Source: Virgibacillus aidingensis
Lineage (GTDB): Bacteria > Bacillota > Bacilli > Bacillales > Amphibacillaceae
NCBI RefSeq assembly: GCF_010994035.1
Contig: NZ_WIXN01000018.1
Span: 1 to 64,000, forward strand
Length of the DNA: 64,000 nt
Direction of reading: 5' to 3'
Positions within the stretch are counted from its first letter, which is position 1. Each line of letters opens with the position of its first letter. The notes under the pieces are model-generated. The model was given only the letters and a program-made list of their open reading frames with translations. It did not search any database and was not told where the DNA came from. Both the position numbers and the translations under genes were made by a program. This document shows positions 27,823 through 36,773 of the stretch, piece by piece.

Positions 27823-28425
27823 AAATGGGAATGGTGCAGTATTCTAGTCAGTCTACCGTTTCTGAAGGCGGGCCTAAAAATCCGCCAAAGGGCACATCGA
27901 TGAAGTTTCTTGTGTTGGCTTGAGGCGCCCAGCCTTGGGTTGATGCTGGAAGTTAAGGTTTTCGGGCGATCCACAAAGGCATGTGGGCGTTGACCCGATT
28001 ACCGTGGAGGCCCATCTCTGTAATGGCTGCTAAGCCTAGGAGCCGTTATGGAATGGGGTATGAACCTGCATGAAGTGTATGGGATACATGGCGTGCAGCG
28101 TAGCCTGCCTTGAGTGGTGAATGAGGGGATTAGAGTTTTAGAATAATAAAACGGGTGGCCACCGGATTATTATTTTTACCTCTATGAAATCATCACTGCA
28201 AAAGAGGCTAGGAAGCGGTTAAAGACTGTTGAGGAAATCTCCTAGACTGTTCACTGACATTTAAAAGGGATTATAGTGCGGACTAAGTGGTAATCCAGTC
28301 CGGCTCTTGGCAACAAAGCCGAGATGAATTTAAAGGGGAACCGCCTTGCATGGCAACATGGGGTATTCATCTGGGAAAACCTACTGGACCTAAGCCGCAG
28401 TCTTAACCTTTTAAATGACCATTCC
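27823..28425 (+). ncRNA. ole: OLE RNA (ornate large extremophilic RNA)
   Basis: About 600 nt without a credible reading frame, but dense in pairing and G-rich compared with its surroundings, between ispA and oapA. This is the known genomic place and size of OLE RNA, a large structured RNA of extremophilic Bacilli and Clostridia that binds the membrane protein OapA and is needed for tolerance to cold, short alcohols and magnesium stress. Helices seen include GGCGG/CCGCC near 27870-27890; an 11-bp closing helix of the 3' domain, CATTTAAAAGG (28258-28268) with CCTTTTAAATG (28407-28417); and GATGAAT/ATTCATC inside it. Ends are estimated from the promoter and the outer helix. Confidence 0.93.
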
Positions 28426-28481
28426 TTATACATAGTATTTGTAAGGAAGCATGAAATTATTAATGAAAATTGAGGTATAAA

Positions 28482-29066
28482 ATGAAATCGCAAATAAGAC
28501 GCTCTATGAGGTTTAGTATTGTAATTGCCGTTATCACTTTTGTGTTAGCGGCTATTTTTTCAATTATATCATCCTCTCTCTTAAGTGGAGTTATATGGAC
28601 GATTGGTTTAATCATTGTACTCGTCATTGTATTAATTGGCGTTGTATTTGATATGCTCGGCATAGCTTCTACTGCTGCGCAAGAAGCACCATTTCATGCC
28701 ATGGCAGCCGAAAAGGTAACAGGAGCAAAAGAAGCTGTAGCCATCATCAGGAATGCAGACAAATTTGCCAGCTTCTGCAATGATGTAATAGGTGATATAT
28801 CGGGAATTGTCAGTGGTACGGCTACCGCGATTGTGGTACTTCAAATAGCTGCTATATCAGGACATGGAGAAGGTTCACCCTATCAGATATTTTTATCTGT
28901 TTTATTGACAAGCCTCGTTGCTGCTCTCACCGTTGGAGGAAAAGCAGTTGGCAAGTATTTTGCAATTAACGCTTCCACCAAGATTATATTTTTTGCGGGA
29001 AAAGTCATTGCCATCATTCAAAACAAATTTAAAATAAAAGTGCTGCCGGCAAGTAAAAATCAGTAA
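28482..29066 (+). CDS. oapA: OLE-associated protein A, membrane partner of OLE RNA
   Basis: A 194-residue integral membrane protein with about four helices (residues about 10-31, 33-55, 105-127, 135-157), basic ends and a C-terminal tail KNKFKIKVLPASKNQ. Between the helix pairs lies the conserved DxxxD motif, here DVIGD near residue 102. These features and the place directly behind OLE RNA identify OapA, which binds the RNA and brings it to the membrane. ATG 28482 lies five bases after GAGGT. The gene is probably cotranscribed with the RNA and sits 12 bases before yqxC. Confidence 0.93.
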   Translation: MKSQIRRSMRFSIVIAVITFVLAAIFSIISSSLLSGVIWTIGLIIVLVIVLIGVVFDMLGIASTAAQEAPFHAMAAEKVTGAKEAVAIIRNADKFASFCNDVIGDISGIVSGTATAIVVLQIAAISGHGEGSPYQIFLSVLLTSLVAALTVGGKAVGKYFAINASTKIIFFAGKVIAIIQNKFKIKVLPASKNQ

Positions 29067-29078
29067 AGGATATTTGAT

Positions 29079-29897
29079 ATGGGAAAAAAGCGTTTGGATG
29101 TATTATTAGTGGAAAGAAATTTGATTGAGACCAGGGAAAAAGCAAAGCGTGTCATTATGGCCGGACTCGTTTTTTCCAATGAAGTCAGACTGGATAAACC
29201 CGGAATGAAAGTCGATGAGAAAGCTCCTTTAAAAATCAAGGAAAAATTACGCTATGTAGGACGCGGCGGATTGAAATTAGAGAAAGCCTTACAGCACTTC
29301 CACATTTCTTTACAAGATAAAATAATGGTGGATGTAGGTTCATCTACTGGCGGCTTTACCGATTGCGCCCTGCAAAATGGCGTTAAACTCAGTTATGCCG
29401 TCGATGTCGGCTATAATCAGCTTGACTGGAAACTGAGAAGCGATCCAAGGGTAATTGCCATGGAAAGAACTAATTTCAGGTATGTAAGCGTGGAAAACTT
29501 TCAGAAGGGAACCCCGAATTTTGCTGCCATCGATGTTTCATTTATTTCCTTAAAACTTATCTTACCGGTATTAAAAAAAATCATTGCAGAAAATAGTGAC
29601 ATCATTGCCTTAATTAAACCACAGTTTGAAGCCGGCAGGGATCAGGTTGGCAAAAAGGGCATTGTAAGAGAAAAAAAAGTGCACGGGCAGGTAGTAAAAA
29701 ATATCGTTCATTTTGCAAAAAAAGAGGGTTATGATTTATGCGGAATTACATTTTCACCCATCACAGGGGGAGACGGCAATATTGAATTTCTTGCCCATTT
29801 CGGCTGGAAAAAAGAAGTTGATAGTATCAATTTGACGGATGAGGATACAGAAAGACTGGTTAGCCAGGCTCAGGAAAAACTCCATCCTTCCACCTAA
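29079..29897 (+). CDS. yqxC: TlyA family rRNA methyltransferase / putative hemolysin
   Basis: A 272-residue protein with an N-terminal S4 RNA-binding domain (KKRLDVLLVERNLIETREKAKRVIMAGLV) and a FtsJ-like SAM methyltransferase domain. The SAM loop is VDVGSSTGGFTDCAL near residue 88, and a KDKE-type tetrad is suggested by K64, D129-region, K191-region and E223-region residues. TlyA proteins 2'-O-methylate rRNA cytidines in mycobacteria; the Bacillus target is not settled. Precedes ahrC as in B. subtilis. Confidence 0.93.
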   Translation: MGKKRLDVLLVERNLIETREKAKRVIMAGLVFSNEVRLDKPGMKVDEKAPLKIKEKLRYVGRGGLKLEKALQHFHISLQDKIMVDVGSSTGGFTDCALQNGVKLSYAVDVGYNQLDWKLRSDPRVIAMERTNFRYVSVENFQKGTPNFAAIDVSFISLKLILPVLKKIIAENSDIIALIKPQFEAGRDQVGKKGIVREKKVHGQVVKNIVHFAKKEGYDLCGITFSPITGGDGNIEFLAHFGWKKEVDSINLTDEDTERLVSQAQEKLHPST

Positions 29898-29921
29898 TAT
29901 TTAATTAAAGTGAGGTGCAAA

Positions 29922-30371
29922 ATGAGCAAAATCCAGCGTCATATTAAAATAAGGGAACTTATCACAGAAAATGAAATCGAAACACAGGACGACCTTGTAG
30001 ACCGATTAAAAAGCATGGGCTACAATGTGACACAGGCAACAGTATCACGGGATATTAAAGAACTCCGTCTCGTAAAAGTGCCGGCAACAAGTGGAACATA
30101 TAAATATAGCCTGCCTGCAGACCAGAAATTTAACCCGTTAAATAAATTAAAGCGTTTAATCATGGATGCATTTGTCAAAATAGACCATGCCAGTCATTTT
30201 ATTGTTCTGAAAACATTACCGGGAAATGCCCATGCGATTGGGGTTCTCATCGATAATCTGGATTGGGAGGAAATAATGGGTACCATTTGCGGGGATGACA
30301 CATGCTTAATTATTTGCAGGACACATACAGATGCAGAAACAATTAAGGAACGTTTTATCGAAATGCTATAA
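29922..30371 (+). CDS. argR: Arginine repressor/activator ArgR (AhrC)
   Basis: A 149-residue regulator with an N-terminal winged helix ([22 protein letters not shown], then [18 protein letters not shown]) and a C-terminal hexamerisation domain that binds arginine ([15 protein letters not shown]). It represses arginine biosynthesis and activates catabolism. ATG 29922 after GAGGTG gives the exact length of B. subtilis AhrC. Lies 18 bases before recN. Confidence 0.96.
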   Translation: MSKIQRHIKIRELITENEIETQDDLVDRLKSMGYNVTQATVSRDIKELRLVKVPATSGTYKYSLPADQKFNPLNKLKRLIMDAFVKIDHASHFIVLKTLPGNAHAIGVLIDNLDWEEIMGTICGDDTCLIICRTHTDAETIKERFIEML

Positions 30372-30389
30372 CATGGTGGTGAGTCCAGG

Positions 30390-32114
30390 TTGCTTACAGA
30401 GTTATCTATAAAAAACTTTGCAATTATTGATAAAATATCCATCACATTTAACGATGGCCTGACTGTGCTAACCGGTGAAACGGGTGCAGGCAAATCCATT
30501 ATTATTGATGCTGTACAGTTATTGGCGGGAGGCAGAGGATCTGTTGAGTTTGTAAGACATGGAAGTGAGAAAGCCGAAATACAGGGATTATTTACAATAG
30601 AGAACGATCAACACCGTGTTTTTGAGATTGGAAAAACCTATGGGATAGAAATATCAGATCAGCAGGTTATCCTGCAGAGAGTAATTACAGCAGGCGGAAA
30701 GAGTATATGCAGAATTAATGGTAAGCTGGTTACTCTGGCCATCTTAAGGGAATTTGGAAGAACGCTGATTGATATCCATAGCCAGCATGAGACACAGTCA
30801 CTAATGAACCCGGAAAATCATATCGATTTATTGGACCTATACGATCCTGATAGCATAAGAAAGGAAAAAGAGACATATCTTGATTTGTTTGAAAGTCTGC
30901 AATCATTAAAAAAACGCTTTAAGAAATTAAATGAAAATGAACAGGAGAATGCGCATCGTCTTGATCTGCTCGAATTTCAAAAACAAGAGCTTGAAGATGC
31001 CGAATTAATACCTGATGAGGACGTCGAACTGGAACAGAAAAGAAACAAGCTTGCGAATTTTGAAAGGATATACAATTCGATACAAGATGCTTATAACGCA
31101 TTATATGGTGAACAAAAAGGGCTGGAATGGGTAAATAAAGCCCAAACTTCTTTACTCGATAACAGCAAATATGATCCATTTATTGCTGAAAAAGGGGAAG
31201 AAATAGCAGATCATTATTTTGCCCTCGAAGAATTATCCTTTGAATTGGGAAGCTACATGAATGAGCAGCAATATGATCCGGATCAATTAAATGAAATAGA
31301 AGCCCGTCTTGATGAGCTAGACAGACTTAAGAAAAAATACGGTTCAACTGTAAACGAAATGATCAAATATGCTGCCAAAATAGAAGAAGAAATTGATCAG
31401 CTTAAAAATAAAGAATACCATCTTGCAAATTTACAGGAAGAAATAATTGAAAAAGAAAAAGACGCATATTTGGAAGCAAAGCAATTGCATGACAGCAGGA
31501 AAAATGCAGCAAAAGCACTTACTGCAGAGATGTATAAAGAATTTAAAGATTTGTATTTGGAAAAAGCTTCATTTAAAATCGAATTCAACTCAGATACTGA
31601 GACTAAAGGAGAGCCGAAACTGCATCAAAATGGTTTTGACCATGTACACTTTTTAATTTCTACCAACCCGGGAGAACCATTAAAGCTATTGCATAAAATT
31701 GCTTCCGGGGGAGAGCTCTCAAGAATCATGCTTGCCTTAAAAAGAATCTTTGCCAGACATCAGGGTATTACCAGTGTTATTTTTGATGAAGTCGACACAG
31801 GAGTAAGCGGCAGAGTAGCTCAAGCTATCGCAGAAAAGATTTATCAGATTTCTGCCGGATCACAAGTATTGTGCATTACACATTTGCCACAGGTTGCTTC
31901 CATGGCAGACACACATAAATTAATTGAAAAAAGTGTAATTAATAACCGAACAACGACAATTATTTCCCAACTAATTCCGAATGAACAAATTGATGAATTG
32001 AGCAGAATGATTACAGGTACGGAATTGACAGAAACGGCAAAAGAGCATGCCAGGGAAATGCTTGATCTGGCTGAAAAATTTAAGAATAAACTGATTAAAA
32101 AAGCCGGAAACTAA
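30390..32114 (+). CDS. recN: DNA repair protein RecN
   Basis: A 574-residue SMC-like ATPase for double-strand break repair. Walker A is GETGAGKS near residue 30, the ABC signature ASGGELSRIMLA is near 440, and Walker B VIFDEVDTGVSG is near 465; these flank two coiled-coil arms (about 150-350). Starts at TTG 30390 behind GGTGGTGAG, with the family N-terminus MLTELSIKNFAI. No clear SOS box is seen; expression may come from upstream. Confidence 0.96.
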   Translation: MLTELSIKNFAIIDKISITFNDGLTVLTGETGAGKSIIIDAVQLLAGGRGSVEFVRHGSEKAEIQGLFTIENDQHRVFEIGKTYGIEISDQQVILQRVITAGGKSICRINGKLVTLAILREFGRTLIDIHSQHETQSLMNPENHIDLLDLYDPDSIRKEKETYLDLFESLQSLKKRFKKLNENEQENAHRLDLLEFQKQELEDAELIPDEDVELEQKRNKLANFERIYNSIQDAYNALYGEQKGLEWVNKAQTSLLDNSKYDPFIAEKGEEIADHYFALEELSFELGSYMNEQQYDPDQLNEIEARLDELDRLKKKYGSTVNEMIKYAAKIEEEIDQLKNKEYHLANLQEEIIEKEKDAYLEAKQLHDSRKNAAKALTAEMYKEFKDLYLEKASFKIEFNSDTETKGEPKLHQNGFDHVHFLISTNPGEPLKLLHKIASGGELSRIMLALKRIFARHQGITSVIFDEVDTGVSGRVAQAIAEKIYQISAGSQVLCITHLPQVASMADTHKLIEKSVINNRTTTIISQLIPNEQIDELSRMITGTELTETAKEHAREMLDLAEKFKNKLIKKAGN

Positions 32115-32131
32115 TACAGCCGGCTTTTTTA
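32098..32131 (+). terminator. Terminator after recN
   Basis: AAAAAGCCGG (32098-32107) pairs with CCGGCTTTTTT (32120-32130). The stop codon lies in the loop and a T run follows. The rest of the 240-base gap to spoIVB shows no gene; a GCATG at 32217 may be part of a sporulation promoter, but no good partner is found. Confidence 0.9.
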
Positions 32132-32354
32132 TTATTTCTCCACGGGAAAAATTTTATCCTCACTTTCAAATAAATGACATGGAATTGAATCCTTCCGTGC
32201 ATCGTTACTGAATTATGCATGGATGCCTCTATTTCAAATAGGAAATTATACACAGCATTCTTATGTTTCACCAGTTTAAAACAGAGGGAGAAAGGTCAAA
32301 TTAGAAATACAGATAAAAACATGGTATGGGTTTGGAATAAGGAGGGTGAAGTAA

Positions 32355-33644
32355 TTGAAATGGATAAACACGGATCAAATAAGAAAGATAATTGGTGCGC
32401 TTCTCCTTATATTTGTATTGACAATTCCTTTTTCCGCCCCAATTCAACAATATCTTTCCATCCCAGATGAAATTGTTACCTTTAACGATCAGACTCCAAT
32501 ACAACTTCCGGAACTGGGTGAAAATGTATCGATCAGCACTTCAGAAGAAAGTGTTCAAGCGATTGACTCCTCCAATTTTTATGCAGAGGAAGCCGGGAAC
32601 AGTGAGTTGACATATGAGGTTGCCGGCTTTCCGATAAAAAAGGTTAATCTTTCCGTTTTAGATGATATTAACGTCATTCCTGGAGGCCAATCAATCGGCG
32701 TTCAGCTTCACACTCAAGGAGTACTTGTTGTCGGCCATCACCTGGTAAAAGTGGATGATACAGCTTTATCACCGGGGGAAGAAGCAGACATTCAAGTGGG
32801 AGACATTATTTTGAATATAAACGGTGATCCCATAGAAGAAATGAAAGATGTAAAACCATTTGTTGAATCAGCCGGAGAAGATGGCGATTCGCTAACCGTA
32901 AAAATAAAAAGAGGCAAGCAAACAATGGAAACGGAGTTAAAGCCACAATTAGATACAGATGATAAGGAGTACAAAATTGGCTTGTATATCCGTGATGCGG
33001 CCGCAGGGATTGGAACCATGACATTTTATGATCCCGATTCGCAAAAATATGGTGCACTCGGACATGTGATATCTGACATGGATACGCAAAAGCCAATTGA
33101 AATTCATAACGGTACTATTGTTAGGTCATCTGTCAATTCAATTGAAAAGGGCAATAATGGAATACCAGGTGAAAAACAGGCAAGATTTTCCAGTGATAGT
33201 GATCAATTAGGCTCAATAACCAAAAATAGTCCGTTCGGCATTTTCGGCAAGCTGGATGAAACGATAAAAAATGGTTCCTATGATGAACCAATGCCTGTAG
33301 CATTATCCCATGAGGTAGAAGAAGGACCTGCAGAAATTCTGACAGTAGTTGAAGGTGAAAAAGTGGAAGCGTTCGATATTGAAATTGTAAGCTCTGTTCC
33401 TCAGAAATTTCCGGCTACCAAAGGAATGGTGGTTCAAATTACTGATCCTGAATTACTAAAGCATACAGGCGGGATCGTTCAGGGAATGAGCGGCAGCCCA
33501 ATTATACAAAATGGAAAGATTGTTGGTGCAGTGACACATGTATTTGTAAATGACCCCACTTCAGGATACGGCGTTCATATAGAATGGATGCTCAATGATG
33601 CAGGAATCAGTGTTAGAAAAAAATCAGAAGAAAAAGCTGGTTAA
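32355..33644 (+). CDS. spoIVB: SpoIVB serine peptidase (family S55)
   Basis: A 429-residue forespore signalling protease that is secreted toward the mother cell and triggers pro-sigma-K processing through SpoIVFA. It has an N-terminal membrane anchor (about 12-27), a PDZ domain (about 105-190) with [20 protein letters not shown], and the S55 domain with catalytic His in ALGHVISD near 237 and catalytic Ser in GMSGSPI near 378. Starts at TTG 32355, six bases after GGAGGGTG. Followed by a strong terminator. Confidence 0.95.
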   Translation: MKWINTDQIRKIIGALLLIFVLTIPFSAPIQQYLSIPDEIVTFNDQTPIQLPELGENVSISTSEESVQAIDSSNFYAEEAGNSELTYEVAGFPIKKVNLSVLDDINVIPGGQSIGVQLHTQGVLVVGHHLVKVDDTALSPGEEADIQVGDIILNINGDPIEEMKDVKPFVESAGEDGDSLTVKIKRGKQTMETELKPQLDTDDKEYKIGLYIRDAAAGIGTMTFYDPDSQKYGALGHVISDMDTQKPIEIHNGTIVRSSVNSIEKGNNGIPGEKQARFSSDSDQLGSITKNSPFGIFGKLDETIKNGSYDEPMPVALSHEVEEGPAEILTVVEGEKVEAFDIEIVSSVPQKFPATKGMVVQITDPELLKHTGGIVQGMSGSPIIQNGKIVGAVTHVFVNDPTSGYGVHIEWMLNDAGISVRKKSEEKAG

Positions 33645-33648
33645 AAAG

Positions 33649-33680
33649 ACTTGTGGATGAATTCATCCACAAGTTTTTTT
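33649..33680 (+). terminator. Terminator after spoIVB
   Basis: A perfect palindrome, ACTTGTGGATGA with ATTCATCCACAAGT (33649-33674), is followed by a T run. Confidence 0.92.
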
Positions 33681-33741
33681 AATCAAAAAGCAAAGAAATT
33701 TATTATATTTTTCTTCTTTATAGATATTTCAGATAAATTTA

Positions 33742-33750
33742 TGGTATAAT
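33742..33750 (+). promoter_or_regulatory. Candidate vegetative promoter (Pv) of spo0A
   Basis: TGgTATAAT is an extended -10 element about 190 bases before spo0A. It corresponds to the vegetative promoter known in B. subtilis. 0A boxes lie just downstream. Confidence 0.6.
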
Positions 33751-33763
33751 AAAATAAATATTT

Positions 33764-33782
33764 TTCGACAAGACTTGTCGAT
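33764..33782. promoter_or_regulatory. Pair of inverted Spo0A boxes
   Basis: TTCGACA (33764-33770, reverse of the perfect 0A box TGTCGAA) and TGTCGAT (33776-33782, six of seven) face each other across five bases downstream of the vegetative -10. A third box, TTCGAAA (33857-33863, six of seven), lies just before the sigma-H promoter. They fit Spo0A autoregulation and promoter switching. Confidence 0.7.
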
Positions 33783-33866
33783 ATTAATCAAATTATATCG
33801 CAAACAGCAGAAAATCGAAGTAAACTAAAGAAATTCTAAAAAAATCCAAAGTTTTTTCGAAATAAA

Positions 33867-33893
33867 AAAGGATATTTATAATATATGTAGAAT
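33867..33893 (+). promoter_or_regulatory. Sigma-H promoter (Ps) of spo0A
   Basis: AAAGGATAT (33867-33875) and GTAGAAT (33887-33893) separated by 11 bases match the sigma-H consensus RnAGGwwww-n11/12-RnnGAAT. The start of transcription would lie about 45 bases before spo0A. Confidence 0.75.
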
Positions 33894-33942
33894 AAGTAAG
33901 TAAGTGAAGGCGAATGAATTACATAAAGGGAGGAAATTTGCA

Positions 33943-34719
33943 GTGGATAAAATTTCAGTGGTATTAGTGGATGATAACAAAGAGCTTGTGCAATTAATGG
34001 AGGACTACTTTGATGAACAGGAGGATATTGAAGTCATTGGAACGGCTTACAACGGAAAAGATTGTTTAAGTTTACTGGAAGAAACTAAGCCGGATGTGCT
34101 TCTGCTTGATATCATTATGCCGCATGTAGATGGTCTTAATGTATTAAATTCAATTAAAGATGACCCTGATAAACCTCATGTTATTATGCTTACAGCATTT
34201 GGACAGGAAGAAGTAATGAAAAAAGCCGTCGATTACGGGGCGTCCTATTTTATATTAAAACCATTTGATCTGGATAATTTGTCTGATCAAATCAGGCAGG
34301 TACAGGGAAACAGTGCCTCGCTGCCTTCAAGCTCCAGAAAAGGAATTAAGAGGGAAAAGAAAAAGCAGGATCTGGAAGCAAGTATAACGAATATTATTCA
34401 TGAGATTGGTGTACCAGCTCATATCAAAGGATACATGTATTTACGGGAAGCAATTACAATGGTATATAATGATATTGAATTGCTTGGTTCCATTACAAAA
34501 GTACTTTACCCTGATATCGCGAAAAAATATAATACAACTTCCTCACGGGTTGAACGGGCAATTCGCCATGCGATAGAAGTAGCATGGAGCAGGGGAAATA
34601 TTGATTCCATTTCAGCCTTGTTTGGCTATACTATAAGCATTACCAAAGCAAAACCGACCAATTCGGAGTTTATCGCCATGGTCGCTGATCGTCTGCGTCT
34701 GGAGCACAGGGCAAGTTAA
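33943..34719 (+). CDS. spo0A: Sporulation master regulator Spo0A
   Basis: A 258-residue response regulator. The receiver domain (1-125) has the acidic pair in VLVDDN, the phosphorylated Asp in [10 protein letters not shown] near residue 55, and Lys in ILKPFD near 107. A linker rich in S, K and R is followed by the DNA-binding domain [25 protein letters not shown] through [21 protein letters not shown], nearly identical to B. subtilis. The start is GTG 33943, eight bases after GGGAGG; the open frame upstream is not expected to be translated. Confidence 0.97.
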   Translation: MDKISVVLVDDNKELVQLMEDYFDEQEDIEVIGTAYNGKDCLSLLEETKPDVLLLDIIMPHVDGLNVLNSIKDDPDKPHVIMLTAFGQEEVMKKAVDYGASYFILKPFDLDNLSDQIRQVQGNSASLPSSSRKGIKREKKKQDLEASITNIIHEIGVPAHIKGYMYLREAITMVYNDIELLGSITKVLYPDIAKKYNTTSSRVERAIRHAIEVAWSRGNIDSISALFGYTISITKAKPTNSEFIAMVADRLRLEHRAS

Positions 34720-34828
34720 GGTCAAAAAATATGCTGATGCATGGATAGGACAATGCCAATTTACACACAAAAGGTAAAATGGCTTGCCCTGTTTCAGGGG
34801 AAATAATGAAAATTCGTTTAATAAAAAC

Positions 34829-34860
34829 ACCGATGGGATTATCTATCCCATCGGTATTTT
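34829..34860. terminator. Bidirectional terminator between spo0A and the aspartokinase gene
   Basis: ACCGATGGGAT (34829-34839) pairs perfectly with ATCCCATCGGT (34845-34855), flanked by A and T runs on both strands. Confidence 0.9.
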
Positions 34861-34868
34861 TATTATTT

Positions 34869-36245
34869 TTATACAGTTGCTTTTTCTTTTGATTCGACTT
34901 CTTCGAAATAAGCATTATATAAAGATCTTACTGCTTTATCCAGATTTTCCGATTTAATGCCAAACATCATGGAAACTTCCGAAGAACCCTGGTTGATCAT
35001 TTCAATATTTACATTGGCATTGGAAATAGCTGCAGTTGCTTTACTCGCAATACCAATTGTGCTCACTAAACCTTCACCAACGACCATAACAATCGCAAGG
35101 CCGCGCTCCATCTTGATTGTGTCAGGATCAAGTTCTTCCTCTATTCGTTTCAGAATATAAGCTTCTTTTTCCTTCGATAATTTACTGTCCCGTATAATAA
35201 TCGTCATATCATCAATACCAGATGGGGCATGTTCAAAGGATACGCCGGCATCTTCAAGAATTCCAAATAGTTTTCTGCCAAAACCAACTTCCTGATTCAT
35301 TAAGTACTTGCTGATGTACAAGCTTGAAAATCCGGTATCACTGGCAATTCCGGCAACACATTTCTGGTTTTGTTTTTTCTCCGCAATGATCATTGTGCCC
35401 GGAAGTTCAGGTTTATTGGTATTTTTTATACAAACAGGAATTTTTTTATCAAATGCAGGCCTTAAAGCTTCATCGTGAAAAACAGAAAAACCGGCATAGG
35501 ACAGTTCCCGCATTTCTTTATAGGTTAATGTATTAATTTTCTTAGGGTTTTTAACAATTTTTGGGTTAACTGCATATACAGAATCCACGTCTGTAAAATT
35601 TTCATACAGGGATGCTTTTACACCTGCAGCTATAATTGAACCGCTTATATCTGAACCACCTCTGGAAAAGGTGACAAGCTGACCATCTTCTGTATATCCG
35701 AAAAACCCGGGAATCACCAATATGCCGTCCAAATTACGTAATTGATGTATTTTTTCATAGCTTTCCGGCAGGATTTTAGAATTGCCGTTTTTATAGCTGA
35801 CAATAATTCCGGCATCTTTCGGATTTACATATGATGCTTTAATGCCGATTGTTTTCAAGTATTCGCTCAATATTTTTGCTGAGCTGTCTTCACCGATTGC
35901 TTTCAAAGCATTTAGTTTTCTTGTGTTGGAAGAGGGCATTTGAAGAACTTGTTTGATTTTGTCATTGATCTCTCCCAACAGAGACTCGGGAAGATTCAGC
36001 TCCTCCACGATTTCTCTGAATCGTTCCATAACAATTTCTTCACAGTTTTCAAAAGGTTCATTGTTAAGGTAACAATTCCCAAGCTGAATTAACATGTCTG
36101 TTACTTTAAAATCCTCTTCAGATCTTTTTCCGGGTGCTGATACTACAATAAACTTCCTTTCAGGGTCACTTGTAACAATATTTGCTACTTTTTTAATCTG
36201 TGCTGCATTTGCTACAGAAGTTCCCCCGAATTTTGAAACCTTCAT
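34869..36245 (-). CDS. thrD: Aspartate kinase (YclM/ThrD-type, monofunctional)
   Basis: A 458-residue aspartokinase that phosphorylates aspartate for threonine, methionine or lysine synthesis. The kinase domain begins MKVSKFGGTSVANAAQIKKV, with SRGGSDISGS near residue 200; two ACT domains follow (about 310-380 and 390-450). It resembles B. subtilis aspartokinase III, which responds to threonine plus lysine, rather than lysC of the LysC type. The upstream 140 bases hold no lysine riboswitch or T-box. It lies between spo0A and bkdR, unlike in B. subtilis. Confidence 0.92.
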   Translation of the reverse strand: MKVSKFGGTSVANAAQIKKVANIVTSDPERKFIVVSAPGKRSEEDFKVTDMLIQLGNCYLNNEPFENCEEIVMERFREIVEELNLPESLLGEINDKIKQVLQMPSSNTRKLNALKAIGEDSSAKILSEYLKTIGIKASYVNPKDAGIIVSYKNGNSKILPESYEKIHQLRNLDGILVIPGFFGYTEDGQLVTFSRGGSDISGSIIAAGVKASLYENFTDVDSVYAVNPKIVKNPKKINTLTYKEMRELSYAGFSVFHDEALRPAFDKKIPVCIKNTNKPELPGTMIIAEKKQNQKCVAGIASDTGFSSLYISKYLMNQEVGFGRKLFGILEDAGVSFEHAPSGIDDMTIIIRDSKLSKEKEAYILKRIEEELDPDTIKMERGLAIVMVVGEGLVSTIGIASKATAAISNANVNIEMINQGSSEVSMMFGIKSENLDKAVRSLYNAYFEEVESKEKATV

Positions 36246-36384
36246 GTTTCTATCATACCTCCATGTTTTTAATCTATTTTACATAATAACATATCTGAAC
36301 AGGATTGAAAGTGTTTATTAAAAGAAGCTGGAGTGAATAATGGCTGCATAACAGAACCGCTGTCCACTCATGAAAATTAAATAA

Positions 36385-36630
36385 TTAATTTTCCTTGTTT
36401 TGATTTTCCTGTTTCCTTACCCTTTGCCGCTTTCGATCCCGATGCACGATAAAACCGCCTATAAAAGCGATGCCGCCTATAAATAAAATTAACCCGATAA
36501 TAAATTGAATGCTGGTATGAAAAAATACGGCTGCGAGTTCATTAAATATGGCATCTCTCATCAGTTTAATTCCGTATGCTGCAAGCACACCCGGGATTAC
36601 AAGCAGAAGCACTGCAATAAATCTGTACAT
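36385..36630 (-). CDS. yqzF: DUF2627 family membrane protein YqzF
   Basis: An 81-residue protein with two membrane helices (about 2-21 and 36-60) and a basic tail HRDRKRQRVRKQENQNKEN. ATG 36630 has AAGGGGAAG upstream and gives the family start MYRFIAVLLLVIPGVLAAYGIKLMRD; the longer frame overlaps the bkdR leader. Lies divergent from bkdR as in B. subtilis. Function unknown. Confidence 0.85.
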   Translation of the reverse strand: MYRFIAVLLLVIPGVLAAYGIKLMRDAIFNELAAVFFHTSIQFIIGLILFIGGIAFIGGFIVHRDRKRQRVRKQENQNKEN

Positions 36631-36720
36631 CACACTTCCCCTTAGTTGATAAATAATGAATACCATTAACAGTATAACAAATAATGAATAAAAATAGGAA
36701 TCAAAGATGTTTGCCAAACA

Positions 36721-36760
36721 TTGCATAGTATTGTATGCTGAAAACATGCAAAACAATGCA
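36721..36760. promoter_or_regulatory. Candidate BkdR or other operator dyads before bkdR
   Basis: GCATA (36723-36727) and TATGC (36734-36738) form a dyad with a 6-base spacer, followed by two ATGCA repeats at 36746-36750 and 36756-36760. The bkd operon promoter has a similar dyad, ATGCA/TGCAT with a 6-base spacer, at 38854-38869. This may be an autoregulatory site of BkdR; inferred. Confidence 0.4.
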
Positions 36761-36773
36761 GGGCGGGATGTTT

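Noticed and set aside
28251-28493. 80-codon minus-strand frame over the OLE RNA
   Set aside because: It lies antisense to conserved helices, has no ribosome site and no protein-like composition.
36246-36384. Lysine riboswitch or T-box upstream of the aspartokinase
   Set aside because: The leader is too short and lacks the conserved motifs of either element.
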